Below, piece by piece: positions 53,811 to 62,801 of a DNA stretch of 64,000 nucleotides. Positions within the stretch are counted from its first letter, which is position 1. Every line of letters begins with the position of its first letter. Origin of the DNA: Candidatus Poribacteria bacterium (GTDB lineage Bacteria > Poribacteria > WGA-4E > WGA-3G); contig JAJDWA010000038.1 of the NCBI GenBank assembly GCA_022825825.1, forward strand, positions 1-64,000. Reading direction: 5' to 3'. The notes under the pieces are model-generated. The model searched no databases and was not told the origin of the DNA. It worked only from the letters and a program-made list of their open reading frames with translations. The position numbers and the translations under genes were made by a program.

Positions 53811-56800
53811 TTAGAAACCGATCATGGCTCGAACATACGTTATATTACTAACCGTATGCTGGAATAGATGATTGGTTCTACGGTACCCCGCAAGAATGAC
53901 GACATAGAAACCGAGCCACTCACCTTGATTGATAGCTTGGATTTCAAGAATACGGGTTCGCAGGTCAGGGCGGTATAGGTTTGGAACGCTAATGTCATCT
54001 GGGAAACTTCGTAAGTAGTTCTTGAAGTTATTATCCCTATTCGTAAACTTCCTATACTGGAATCCTCCAAGAATATTTAATCTCGGTGTAAACTGATAAT
54101 CGAGACGGACACCGAGAATATCCTCGCGACTTCGACGATTGAATCGCAAATATTCAACCGGCTGATCGTCGGTTGGGAGAAATATATCCGGGTTAAGTGT
54201 TTTTGGAATTTCATCGGCAGTTCGGTCAAAAGCACGATCCCATACGTACTTAACCATAGGCGTTAATGTTATATCTACGCCAAGTTTGTTGACAAATGGG
54301 ATCTTGTTGACAAATGGGATTTTGTTGATAAACGGGAAACCCTCCATTAGGATCTCGTAACTCGCCTTCAGAATGGTCAGCTGATTACGGATATTCCGTT
54401 CGGGGTAACGGCGTTTTTTCCAATTCCAAGCGTCATAGATTAAACCGTTGTCAGACGGATCAAGTGCGTTAATTCCATGATCTGGATAGAACGGGTATAC
54501 TCGCCTTTGTCCGGAGGCCCGAACCTGTTCAATGGGCACCATAAAGTCAACGCGTTCATCGGTTTCAAAGTTCTGTGATACCGAGTCATATTCAACATCC
54601 GTGAAAAGAGCCTTTTCTTTATCCTGTTCAAACTGTTTTTGCATGACAACCAAACATTTTGCTTCAAGTGTCAAATTTGTCACACCTGTATAGAGGCATT
54701 GGAGCGTTGTTTTATTCAACCGTGCGTTGTAAAAATCGAGTTCGTCATTAATGTGAATTTCTTCCAATTCTCCCACAGGCAAGGTAATTGTGTAATCCGG
54801 AATATCGTCTCTTACTCGGACAAATTGATTTTGAAAAAGAAAGTTGCCAAAATCGGGGATGTCGCGTTTATAAGTAAGATATATGTATTTAGAGTTATTT
54901 TGGCGTCTACTTGAAACTTCACTTTCGTTTAACCAACCAATTTGTACAGAGAGATTATCAAGGAGGTCATATTCTGCTTTAAGGTGATAACCCTGACGGT
55001 CTATTCCATATTCGTATTCGGGTTCGAAGTCATCTTCAATAGAATCAATGGTGCCGTTATTATTGAAATCAATAAGGTTGGAAAACACAGGTGGGTCAGC
55101 ATAAAAGATGAGAAAATCTTCTTGGAAGTCTAATACCCCGTTTTGATCTCGATCATCAGCGCGTGGAATTACCCCGTCAAAGTCAAAATCATCAGGCCAA
55201 CCATCACCATCATCGTCATCTTCGATGAGCGTGTAATTGAAAGCATCCCATGGAACAAGGTCTTCAAGCATTTCGTCATCTAAAGGTCTATTGAGTCTGT
55301 CATTGTCAAGGTTGAAAAGTTCACCACGGTCTGGATGTGCCCCGAAATTCAAATAGTTGGTTGTATAGCCTGGGTCAATATGATACAAAACACCCTCTAA
55401 ATGGAGTTTTCCAAAACGGGACTCAAGTTGGACGAACCATGCTTTTTCTCTACCGAGTTTTCCGTCTCCATCTTCATCTGTTCCGTCACCGCCTAAAAAA
55501 GCTTCAAATCGTTCGCCTTCGGTTTCCGAATAGGTGGGAATGCCATTTGCGTCTACTGGGAGGCCAGTTCTGCGATCAATAGAAACGCCAGACGGTTCCT
55601 CACCATCGGGTGTCTTAACAGTCGTTTTCGTCCTACTATATCCTACCTTATTTTTGGGGATAGTGGGATACTGTTTGTATTTACCATTTATAGAATATTG
55701 TGCCCTAACGCGAACATTGCCGATAGTCCCTTCAAGGTCAATTCCATAGAGTGCTGCAGCACGTGCAGCACCATAACGGTATCGGATTTTCCGAGCTCTT
55801 CCTTCACCTTTCCATTCACTGGGATTGTCTCTAAGTTTTTTCCTGTTTTTGATGTAATCTGGAGATTGCCCGTAATTCCCCGGTGCCTGAATAATATCGC
55901 GATACGGCATCTGAATGCGACCATCTTCAGTTTTAATCCACTCTTGTAGTTCGGGATTTGACGATGCTTGGTTTGCTCTACTAAAGCCGATAACCGCGAT
56001 ATTATAATCACCGGCAACAACCATGTCGAATACGATAGATTTGACTGTTCTCGGGTCAATGTTAATTTTTTCATCAGTAAGAATTAGATCATATTTCATT
56101 TTATTGAAACCGTTAACAATTCTCCATTTTCCATCAACTGAATTACGGATTTCTGAAGTTCCACCAGCGTGATTAACCGATACAAGTTGGTCAGCGTAGA
56201 CTTCAAATCGATGAGTCTGCTCAGGTAGAAGATCAGGTTCAATTCCTTCTTCTATATCTTGAGGGATTAATTCCTCAAGTTCTTGTGTAATGATAGTAAT
56301 CTTCATGCTTTTAAAAGCTGCGCCGACACCATCTTGGATATGATCGTTATGTTCATCAGGATCGTAATTATTAAAATCAGTGATTGCCCTAATGTGATTA
56401 TCCTCAGGCGAGTCATCGCGAAAAACGATAGAGATTTTTTCAAGGGGGGTATTGGGTACAGTCCCCATGAATGAATTTATTAGACGTTCCGGATGTTCTT
56501 TATGCAAATTGATATAAGTATATCCGACTCGGAAATTTTCACCTAAAAGTCCCTGTCCGCGAAAACCGATGAGTCGTGCGTTTTCAATGTTCCTTACACC
56601 GGACAATATGTTCAACCCGTTTCGGCGTCCAAGATCTCCTCCAAGTCTTTGTGATCCGAATGGGATTCCTTCTAATAGAATAGGATTAGAGATACGTGAG
56701 TGGATAAGTGTAAATAGATGGTGCTCTTGGGCAAAGGAGATATCCCACCGAAGCCCATCAAACTCAGTTTTGTATATAATATATCGGTTTGGAAACAGGG

Positions 56801-57203
56801 AATCAGGTTTAAATCGCAGGTGATCACCGATAATAAACTCAGTATGTCTACCGAGGAAGGTTTCTTCAACCAAAATGGTGCGGTCCAATTGGCCTGAGAA
56901 ACGTAGACTGTCAAGCTGACCTCCCCAACCAACAATTAATTTACCGTTCTTGTCAAATTCTTTCCGGTCAATATATTTGCTGAGTTCATTACCTTCCACA
57001 ATTCCTTTACCATATAAATCATAGAAGATTTGTGGTTCTTCTTCCAATTGGTATCTATCTGAGAATTTTTTTTCCCCTTCAATTGCAGGCAAGAGGGGTT
57101 CATACGGACCGAGACTGTCCGCTCCACATCCATAAAACACAGCAATACTAAGGAGGCAATTTACTACAAGCAGAACATTAATTGTTCGTTTTAACTTATT
57201 CAT
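53811..57203 (-). CDS. Large outer-membrane-type lipoprotein with Ca-binding segments
   Basis: The protein has 1130 residues from ATG 57203 (AGGAG 11 nt upstream; a GTG at 57215 is too close to that site). A lipoprotein signal ends VFYGC (about Cys26). The middle contains short Asp-rich calcium-binding-like stretches: GTDEDGDGKLG, DDDDGDGWPDDFDFDG, DDRDQNGVLD and FNNNGTIDS. The C-terminal third is rich in alternating aromatic strands (LHLEGVLYHID, YIYLTYKRDIP, GGFQYRKF, WLGFYVVILAGYRR), typical of outer-membrane beta-barrels and ending in Phe. A short tandem KIPFVN repeat lies near residue 1000. I do not recognise a named family. It sits between two WD40-type genes with gaps of about 97 bp, so a surface complex is possible. 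Confidence 0.8.
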   Translation of the reverse strand: MNKLKRTINVLLVVNCLLSIAVFYGCGADSLGPYEPLLPAIEGEKKFSDRYQLEEEPQIFYDLYGKGIVEGNELSKYIDRKEFDKNGKLIVGWGGQLDSLRFSGQLDRTILVEETFLGRHTEFIIGDHLRFKPDSLFPNRYIIYKTEFDGLRWDISFAQEHHLFTLIHSRISNPILLEGIPFGSQRLGGDLGRRNGLNILSGVRNIENARLIGFRGQGLLGENFRVGYTYINLHKEHPERLINSFMGTVPNTPLEKISIVFRDDSPEDNHIRAITDFNNYDPDEHNDHIQDGVGAAFKSMKITIITQELEELIPQDIEEGIEPDLLPEQTHRFEVYADQLVSVNHAGGTSEIRNSVDGKWRIVNGFNKMKYDLILTDEKINIDPRTVKSIVFDMVVAGDYNIAVIGFSRANQASSNPELQEWIKTEDGRIQMPYRDIIQAPGNYGQSPDYIKNRKKLRDNPSEWKGEGRARKIRYRYGAARAAALYGIDLEGTIGNVRVRAQYSINGKYKQYPTIPKNKVGYSRTKTTVKTPDGEEPSGVSIDRRTGLPVDANGIPTYSETEGERFEAFLGGDGTDEDGDGKLGREKAWFVQLESRFGKLHLEGVLYHIDPGYTTNYLNFGAHPDRGELFNLDNDRLNRPLDDEMLEDLVPWDAFNYTLIEDDDDGDGWPDDFDFDGVIPRADDRDQNGVLDFQEDFLIFYADPPVFSNLIDFNNNGTIDSIEDDFEPEYEYGIDRQGYHLKAEYDLLDNLSVQIGWLNESEVSSRRQNNSKYIYLTYKRDIPDFGNFLFQNQFVRVRDDIPDYTITLPVGELEEIHINDELDFYNARLNKTTLQCLYTGVTNLTLEAKCLVVMQKQFEQDKEKALFTDVEYDSVSQNFETDERVDFMVPIEQVRASGQRRVYPFYPDHGINALDPSDNGLIYDAWNWKKRRYPERNIRNQLTILKASYEILMEGFPFINKIPFVNKIPFVNKLGVDITLTPMVKYVWDRAFDRTADEIPKTLNPDIFLPTDDQPVEYLRFNRRSREDILGVRLDYQFTPRLNILGGFQYRKFTNRDNNFKNYLRSFPDDISVPNLYRPDLRTRILEIQAINQGEWLGFYVVILAGYRRTNHLFQHTVSNITYVRAMIGF

Positions 57204-57312
57204 TAACTTTGTCACTCCTTATAGACGAACTTAACTGAGCAGTATAAAAGTTCGTGTAAATTTCGTGCTGCAAACTTTCAGTTCGTTGCCTTCGGTTCCG
57301 ATTTAGCTGTTC
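57204..57312. other. Spacer with inverted repeat
   Basis: An inverted pair (cgaact / agttcg) at about 57222-57256 flanks the presumed leader of gene 53811. No sigma-54-like or clear sigma-70 promoter was found, so transcription may read through from 57313-59655. Confidence 0.4.
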
Positions 57313-59655
57313 TCATTTCCGAATAAGCATTTTGCGAGTGGCGGAGAAGTCGCCAGCATCAATGGTATAGAGATAAACGCCACTACTCACTTTCTCCCCT
57401 TTACCATTGCGCCCATCCCAGTGCACTGCTTGCGATTGTGAGGAATAATCTCCCGCAGACATGATTCCGAGTGATAGTGACCGAACTAACTTGCCTGTCG
57501 GTGTATAGATGCGAATCGTGACATCACTTTCGTCCGCAAGCTTGAACGGAATCCATGTTTCCGGATTAAACGGGTTAGGAAAGTTTTGTAGCAGTTGGTC
57601 CCGCTTAATTTGTCCCAACGTGACAAGTTTCTTTCCCTTAGGTTCAACGGGATAAGGAAGTGAAGAGAATAAATTTTTGGCGTCCCAGATAAGATATCGT
57701 CCGATTTCGTCCGTGGATACTAAAATTGACCCGTCTTGACTAATACCACAATAATCTGGAATTGATGGAAAATTTATCGGTCTACTTGTTTGCCAATCCC
57801 ATATTTGAACGCGATATTGATTAGTAAAGAGGTATCTATTATCAGGACTGAAATGTATCGGCGCTTGAGCACCTGGCAGTGTACTGACAAGAGGGGCATT
57901 TTGTGGAAGTATTTTCCATATTTTGGTATCTACTTGGTTTGCAGCTGCCAACACAGTTGAACCATCCTCAGCAGAAGCGAAGGTAAGTGCTGAAGTTGGA
58001 TATACAGAAGACCTATCATGTTCTAAAGTCTTCCATATATTTTGAAACGCAAAATTCTCCCCGACGCGTTTCCACAACAGAATCCAGTACTGATAATTAT
58101 TGTGTTTCCCTGTCCGAGCAGAAGCAGCCATATATTCGTCATTTTTACTGAAAGCGACCTGATAGAAGTCGGGGCGGTCAAGTTGAAAATTTATGTGAAC
58201 TCTAAGAATTTCCTCTGGATTACTCACGTCAAAAAGAAAAAGAAATCCCCATTTATTCACGCCTGCAAGCCATTTTCCAGAGGAACTGAACGAGGCATGA
58301 TCAAGAAAACCAATGCCATGTTGGTATTGTGCTTCAACATTCCCATTTTGAAGATCAGCTATTTCAACCCAAGGATATCTACTATAAGCAATACGTTTGC
58401 TATCTGAAGAAATAGCAACGCCTTTGTCAAAGTGAAACCCATAGGAATGTTCCGCAGGAATCACAAAACGTATTTGTTGTGAGAGAATATCCCAAACTTT
58501 AATAAAGTTGGAATCTATACTAATTATGGTTTCACCATCCGAACTTAGCCTGAGCACACCTCCAATGAAATCAGCGAATTGCTTCAATTGCCGTTGGGTT
58601 TCGGTGTCCCACAGTTCAACAACGCCTCCCCGTATAAAACTTCCGCCATATTGAAGAAGCATAGTTTTTCCATCTGGTGATAATATCATCTGTCGCAATC
58701 CGGGATAATTGTTTCCGAAAGAGTCAACTTGTTGTCCAGATTTAACATCCCATATATACACATTATGATGTGCAGCATATAGATGTTGACTGTTTGCACT
58801 GAAGACGATGTCTGCAATCCAAGTTTCGTCAATCGGTTCTTTCCATAACAGTTGTCTTGTTGCGATATCCCACATATAGACAAAATTGGATCTACTTTCA
58901 AATGATGCAAGGCGCGTTCCATCTGGACTGATAGCCACACCGTCAACCCAGTTACCTGTATGCCCTTCAAAATGTCCTATCAATTGGCGCGTTTCAATAT
59001 TCCACACCTCTATATCTGGTCGTTTGGATGCTACGATGAGATACTTTCCATCCGGAGTAAACGCCATATCATCCGTTGAAGAATCTGAACAATACTTAGT
59101 GGTACCAGTACCGTCTGAATCCTTTGCCACATAACAAGGTTCGCGCTTGCGTCGATTGCCTGCCATTGTTCCAACAAGTTCTCCAGTTTGCCAATTCCAT
59201 AGATATATTTCGTTGTCATAAGAATTTACAAGCAACGGTTGGGTAGGGCTAAATACTGCGTCCTCAAAAATGGGGACTGCTGCTTCCCACTCGGATATCA
59301 CCTCTCGTGCCTCAACATCCCAAATGTTTACTGTGGTCGTTTTTGGTTGGGTAGAATCGCTTAGAATCGCTAAATGTGTAGCGTTTGGACTAAACACGAC
59401 ATAACTGCCTTTGGGGTGTGTGCCGAATTCGTCAATAATTTCCCCTGTTTCACGGTCAACAATCTGGATATTGGTACCGAAATAGGGGGTACGCAAAATA
59501 GTTTGGTTGGTCAGAAAAGCGTGCTTTTCTGGAGGTAGCTGCCCAAGCGTAGCGATGGGTTCAATTCCAAACGCAACACACGGCATGCAGACAAGACAAA
59601 TTAGTACAATATAGACATGCCAGTTTTGCCTTAAAAAAGAAGTAAATGTTTTCAT
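57313..59655 (-). CDS. Secreted WD40-like propeller with C-terminal sorting/Ig module (C)
   Basis: The protein has 780 residues from ATG 59655 (GGAG upstream, MKTFTSFLRQN signal start). An in-frame ATG at 59820 would add 55 residues encoded by the conserved leader and is rejected. It has a signal peptide ending CVAFG, WD40-like blades (FTPDGKYLIVAS, VWNIETRQLIGHFEGHTG, AISPDGTRLAS, SPDGKTMLLQY) and the C-terminal QNFPNPFNPETW module. Ends with TGA. Its EGHTGNWVDGVAISPDGTR segment is shared with gene 48794. It is expected on the surface. Confidence 0.88.
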   Translation of the reverse strand: MKTFTSFLRQNWHVYIVLICLVCMPCVAFGIEPIATLGQLPPEKHAFLTNQTILRTPYFGTNIQIVDRETGEIIDEFGTHPKGSYVVFSPNATHLAILSDSTQPKTTTVNIWDVEAREVISEWEAAVPIFEDAVFSPTQPLLVNSYDNEIYLWNWQTGELVGTMAGNRRKREPCYVAKDSDGTGTTKYCSDSSTDDMAFTPDGKYLIVASKRPDIEVWNIETRQLIGHFEGHTGNWVDGVAISPDGTRLASFESRSNFVYMWDIATRQLLWKEPIDETWIADIVFSANSQHLYAAHHNVYIWDVKSGQQVDSFGNNYPGLRQMILSPDGKTMLLQYGGSFIRGGVVELWDTETQRQLKQFADFIGGVLRLSSDGETIISIDSNFIKVWDILSQQIRFVIPAEHSYGFHFDKGVAISSDSKRIAYSRYPWVEIADLQNGNVEAQYQHGIGFLDHASFSSSGKWLAGVNKWGFLFLFDVSNPEEILRVHINFQLDRPDFYQVAFSKNDEYMAASARTGKHNNYQYWILLWKRVGENFAFQNIWKTLEHDRSSVYPTSALTFASAEDGSTVLAAANQVDTKIWKILPQNAPLVSTLPGAQAPIHFSPDNRYLFTNQYRVQIWDWQTSRPINFPSIPDYCGISQDGSILVSTDEIGRYLIWDAKNLFSSLPYPVEPKGKKLVTLGQIKRDQLLQNFPNPFNPETWIPFKLADESDVTIRIYTPTGKLVRSLSLGIMSAGDYSSQSQAVHWDGRNGKGEKVSSGVYLYTIDAGDFSATRKMLIRK

Positions 59656-59781
59656 GACGGTTCTCCAATTATTTTTGTGGACATTTAACACAGTCCGAAA
59701 GTCGTCTACTCGGAAGATACACTGAATTATAGATTTCCATGGCTGACGAAGGTACATCAATTCATCCCGTATTGGTATAAG

Positions 59782-59798
59782 AGCAATTTTCATGCCAA
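59782..59798 (-). promoter_or_regulatory. Sigma-54-like promoter before gene 57313
   Basis: Identical 17-base sequence to 51239-51255 (TTGGCATG-AAAA-TTGCT on the minus strand). It is about 127 nt before ATG 59655. Confidence 0.6.
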
Positions 59799-59858
59799 AG
59801 GTGATTTGGGCTGGAAACACGGAAATTCAGATACGAGGCGGTAGTGAATATAATAGAC

Positions 59859-59877
59859 TTGCACGCGAACGTGCAGC
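59859..59877 (-). terminator. Weak hairpin after gene 59997
   Basis: TGCACG...CGTGCA stem with a TTCG-type loop on the minus strand, followed by AAGTCTATTATATT. It corresponds in position to 51315-51334, but the stem is shorter and the T tract poor. Confidence 0.45.
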
Positions 59878-59996
59878 TCTTACTAACGTTGCACAATTTT
59901 GGGCATTCACTGACCACAACCACTAATTTTCTATCACTCAAACAGGTGAGGTTGTAACCATTGCCTGCTAAAGTTTTAAAATGCAGTCGAACCTTT

Positions 59997-62285
59997 TCAT
60001 TTCTGAATAAGCATTTTGCGTGTAGCGGAGAAGTCCCCTGCATTAATGGTGTAGAGATAGACTCCACTACTGACTGACTCCCCATTGTCATTCCGTCCGT
60101 CCCAATGGATTGCCTGTGATTGTAAGGAATAGTCACCAGCAGACATTATCCCTGGTGATAGTGATCGAACTAACTTACCTGCCGGAGTATAGATGCGAAT
60201 TGTTACATCACTTTCGTTCACGAGTCTGAACGGAATCCACGTTTCGGGATTGAATGGGTTTGGAAAGTTTTGTAGCAGCTGATTTCGTTTGATTTGTCCG
60301 AATGTAACAAAATGCTTGTTTTTAGGTTCAACAGCGGTAGGTTGAGGTTGGAAAGGTAGGAGTTTTGTTGCATCCCATATATGTACCTGTCCGGTTTCGT
60401 CGAATGATGCCAGAACAGCGCCATTCTGACTGAGATCAAAATATTCGGAGATGGTTGGATGGTCAATTGGTGTATCTGCTTGCCAATCCCATATTTGGAG
60501 CTTGTCATCTTGTTCAGTGAAAAGGTGTTGACCATCTGGGCTAAAGTGTAAATATAGACCTCGATTTGAAGACATTAATAGTTGAGGCTGCTTTGGATCA
60601 AGTCTCCAGATTTGGATTGCATTATCACTGTTAACAGCCAATACAGTTGAACCATCTTCGTTAGATGCGAAGGTAGGTCGAGAATGGGAATCACTGGAAA
60701 GTTCTGGTACTTGCCATGCATATTGAAAACGGAAGGTGTCTCCCTCGCGTTTCCATAATAGAACCCAATATTCCCATTTATGATTTTTGTAAATCTGAGT
60801 TGTAGCTGCCAGATACTCGTCGTTTTCACTAAATATAAAATGTGAACCGAGATTGACATTAGGTGCATCGCCTGTAGAAACGTGCTGAATTTCGGCAGGA
60901 TTATTTACATTGTAAAGACGAACCTGTCTAGTACCGTTTACTGCAACCCACTTCCCAGTAGAACTAAAGGCAACGTCAGAATGTCCATAACCGTATCGGA
61001 ATTGAGTAACTACATTTCCTGTTTGTAGATCGCGCACTTCTATCCATGGATCGCGTCCAACTGCAAGTTTTCGTCCGTCAGGTGAGATTGCAAATTCTCG
61101 GAATAGGCTGTTTTCAGCAGAAGTGAATAGGCGCATCTGCTGTGAAGAAATGTCCCATGCCTTTATTGAGTTTCGAGATACAGAGACTAAGGACCTACCG
61201 TCAGGTGTTAAAGCATTCTCCCAGCCACTGATATAATCGGTCCACACTTTCAACTGCTTCCTTTTTTCCACATCCCATAGGACAACAGCATCTTGATAAT
61301 GTAGAATCGCCGTTTTCCCATCTGGCGATAGTGTCATTGACTGTAACGAACGAAACTCGCTACCGAATGTATCAACCAGTTGCCCCGATTTTACATCCCA
61401 GACGCGTACCTGATCGTCCCATCCTTCCCAACCACCCTTACCATTTCCTTGTAATGAACTTGTACGGTTTGCAACATATAAATGCCTGCTGTCAGAACTA
61501 AATGCTATAGCAACAACATGGCCCGTGCCACCTCCTTTGCGCCATAACATCTGTTGCGCATTAAAATTCCATGCATAAAATGAACCTGAATTTAACGTGT
61601 ACATCGCAATGGTCGCACCATCAGGACTGATGATTAATTCTTCAGCACTGCTAACGTTTACCCCTTCAAAATGTGCCTCAAAGCTGCGTGTTTCAATGTT
61701 CCATAACTCAATCTTAGAATTATTTGCAGCAACAATGAGATGACGAACATCTTTACTAAAGACCATTGCGCGATCCGATGGCATATTTTCACGTATCAAC
61801 TTTCCGATAGTTTCTCCATTCTGCCAGTTCCATAGATGTATTTCACGAGCAATATCAATGGCAATTATAGGTTGTGTAGGACTAAATGATATATCATCTT
61901 CAAATATATGAGACTCTATTTCCCGCTGAGATATTAGTTGTCTGGCTTCTATATCCCAGATGTTTACAGAGGTCGTACTTGTATCTCGAAAATAGTTCAA
62001 GATAGCCAAATGTGTCATCCTTGGGTTAAATTTTACATGGCTAATGTACGTTCGTTTACCAAATTCATCCATAACTGTGCCTGTATTAGCATCAATGACC
62101 TGAATATGTGTTGGAACAACGCGTAAAATCGTTCCATTATTAAGAAACGCATGCTGTTCTGGGATTGGCTGTCCAATGGTACCGATGGGTTCAATCCCAA
62201 ATGTGGTACAAGGAATCCATACGATACTGATGAGGGTAAGGAAAGCAAACAAGTTTTGTTTAAAAAAGATGGTAGGTGTTTTCAT
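59997..62285 (-). CDS. Secreted WD40-like propeller with C-terminal sorting/Ig module (D)
   Basis: The 762-residue protein starts at ATG 62285 (GGAG upstream). It has a signal peptide ending TTFG, WD40-like blades (FSKDVRHLIVAAN, ELWNIETRSFEAHFEG, FSSDSRHLYVANR, LTPDGRSLVSVS) and the C-terminal FlgD-like Ig module. It is similar to gene 51427 in the segment QVRVWDVKSGQLVDTFG. It ends with TGA. Upstream are the remnant at 62393 and a sigma-54-like sequence at 62557. Confidence 0.88.
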   Translation of the reverse strand: MKTPTIFFKQNLFAFLTLISIVWIPCTTFGIEPIGTIGQPIPEQHAFLNNGTILRVVPTHIQVIDANTGTVMDEFGKRTYISHVKFNPRMTHLAILNYFRDTSTTSVNIWDIEARQLISQREIESHIFEDDISFSPTQPIIAIDIAREIHLWNWQNGETIGKLIRENMPSDRAMVFSKDVRHLIVAANNSKIELWNIETRSFEAHFEGVNVSSAEELIISPDGATIAMYTLNSGSFYAWNFNAQQMLWRKGGGTGHVVAIAFSSDSRHLYVANRTSSLQGNGKGGWEGWDDQVRVWDVKSGQLVDTFGSEFRSLQSMTLSPDGKTAILHYQDAVVLWDVEKRKQLKVWTDYISGWENALTPDGRSLVSVSRNSIKAWDISSQQMRLFTSAENSLFREFAISPDGRKLAVGRDPWIEVRDLQTGNVVTQFRYGYGHSDVAFSSTGKWVAVNGTRQVRLYNVNNPAEIQHVSTGDAPNVNLGSHFIFSENDEYLAATTQIYKNHKWEYWVLLWKREGDTFRFQYAWQVPELSSDSHSRPTFASNEDGSTVLAVNSDNAIQIWRLDPKQPQLLMSSNRGLYLHFSPDGQHLFTEQDDKLQIWDWQADTPIDHPTISEYFDLSQNGAVLASFDETGQVHIWDATKLLPFQPQPTAVEPKNKHFVTFGQIKRNQLLQNFPNPFNPETWIPFRLVNESDVTIRIYTPAGKLVRSLSPGIMSAGDYSLQSQAIHWDGRNDNGESVSSGVYLYTINAGDFSATRKMLIQK

Positions 62286-62392
62286 GAAGTGTCTCCATTT
62301 ATTTTATTTGTGAACATAAGAACAATAATTTGTAGTAACCTTTCGGTGTCGAATAGATGGTAAATCTAACTCTCTTTTGAAAATTTAACGCT

Positions 62393-62521
62393 TCAGTTTT
62401 CCCATGTAGTTGTGCGTTTCCCCTTCGCTTCAACCGCCATAGCACCACTTCTCCAGAGATCATAGCCATTTCCAGACTCATCTTTGAAACGACCTGACCA
62501 AGGTGCTTCATCAAATGCCAT
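62393..62521 (-). pseudogene. Remnant of a secreted protein C-terminus (TTTW tail)
   Basis: This 42-codon frame reads MAFDEAPWSGRF, DESGNGYDLWRSG, then KGKRTTTWEN and a stop. Its last part matches the GKATTTWGLLK tail of the LamG protein at 42690 and the KLTTTWAN tails of the YWTD propellers. An in-frame stop lies 6 codons upstream. It has no ribosome site of its own. It is best read as the tail of a decayed LamG-type gene. Confidence 0.55.
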
Positions 62522-62556
62522 AAGGCAATAGTGTGTTCATCTATACCTGAACAGAG

Positions 62557-62573
62557 AGCAATTTTTATGCCAA
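62557..62573 (-). promoter_or_regulatory. Sigma-54-like promoter upstream of gene 59997
   Basis: On the minus strand TTGGCATA-AAAA-TTGCT. GG/GC spacing is correct. It is 272 nt from ATG 62285, with the remnant in between, so its use for that gene is less sure than for the other two. Confidence 0.45.
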
Positions 62574-62801
62574 TGATAATGCTATAGTAAAATAGGTCTA
62601 AATCAAGAATTTTCACCGATTCATCCGACAAATGTGTGGGTTACTGTTCAGTTTCTGAACAAATATGTTTAAAAATTGGTCTTAACTTCAAATCAGAAGG
62701 CGATTTTAGAATTTCTTGACGTCAGCCAATTTTTCAAGTATACTTACGCAGTGTTCGTTCAAGATACTTTAGCACAGTTAAAATAAGGCAGGGAGGAGTC
62801 T

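Larger units (their letters stand above)
59656..59996. other. Intergenic with hairpin and sigma-54-like promoter
   Basis: This is the counterpart of 51110-51426. It contains a weaker hairpin (59859-59877), the sigma-54-like site (59782-59798) and a conserved leader. No gene is seen. Confidence 0.6.
62286..62801. other. Divergent intergenic with gene remnant and sigma-54-like site
   Basis: It separates gene 59997 (minus) from the glycoside hydrolase (plus). It contains a 42-codon remnant (62393-62521) and the sigma-54-like sequence at 62557-62573. The other ORFs here have no coding support. Confidence 0.6.

Noticed and set aside
59656-59820. 55-residue N-terminal extension of the WD40-type gene at 57313
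   Set aside because: It runs through the sigma-54-like site and conserved leader; a signal peptide and ribosome site fit ATG 59655.
62299-62631. 110-codon minus-strand ORF upstream of gene 59997
   Set aside because: It has no domain or ribosome site; another frame here carries the recognisable TTTW remnant.
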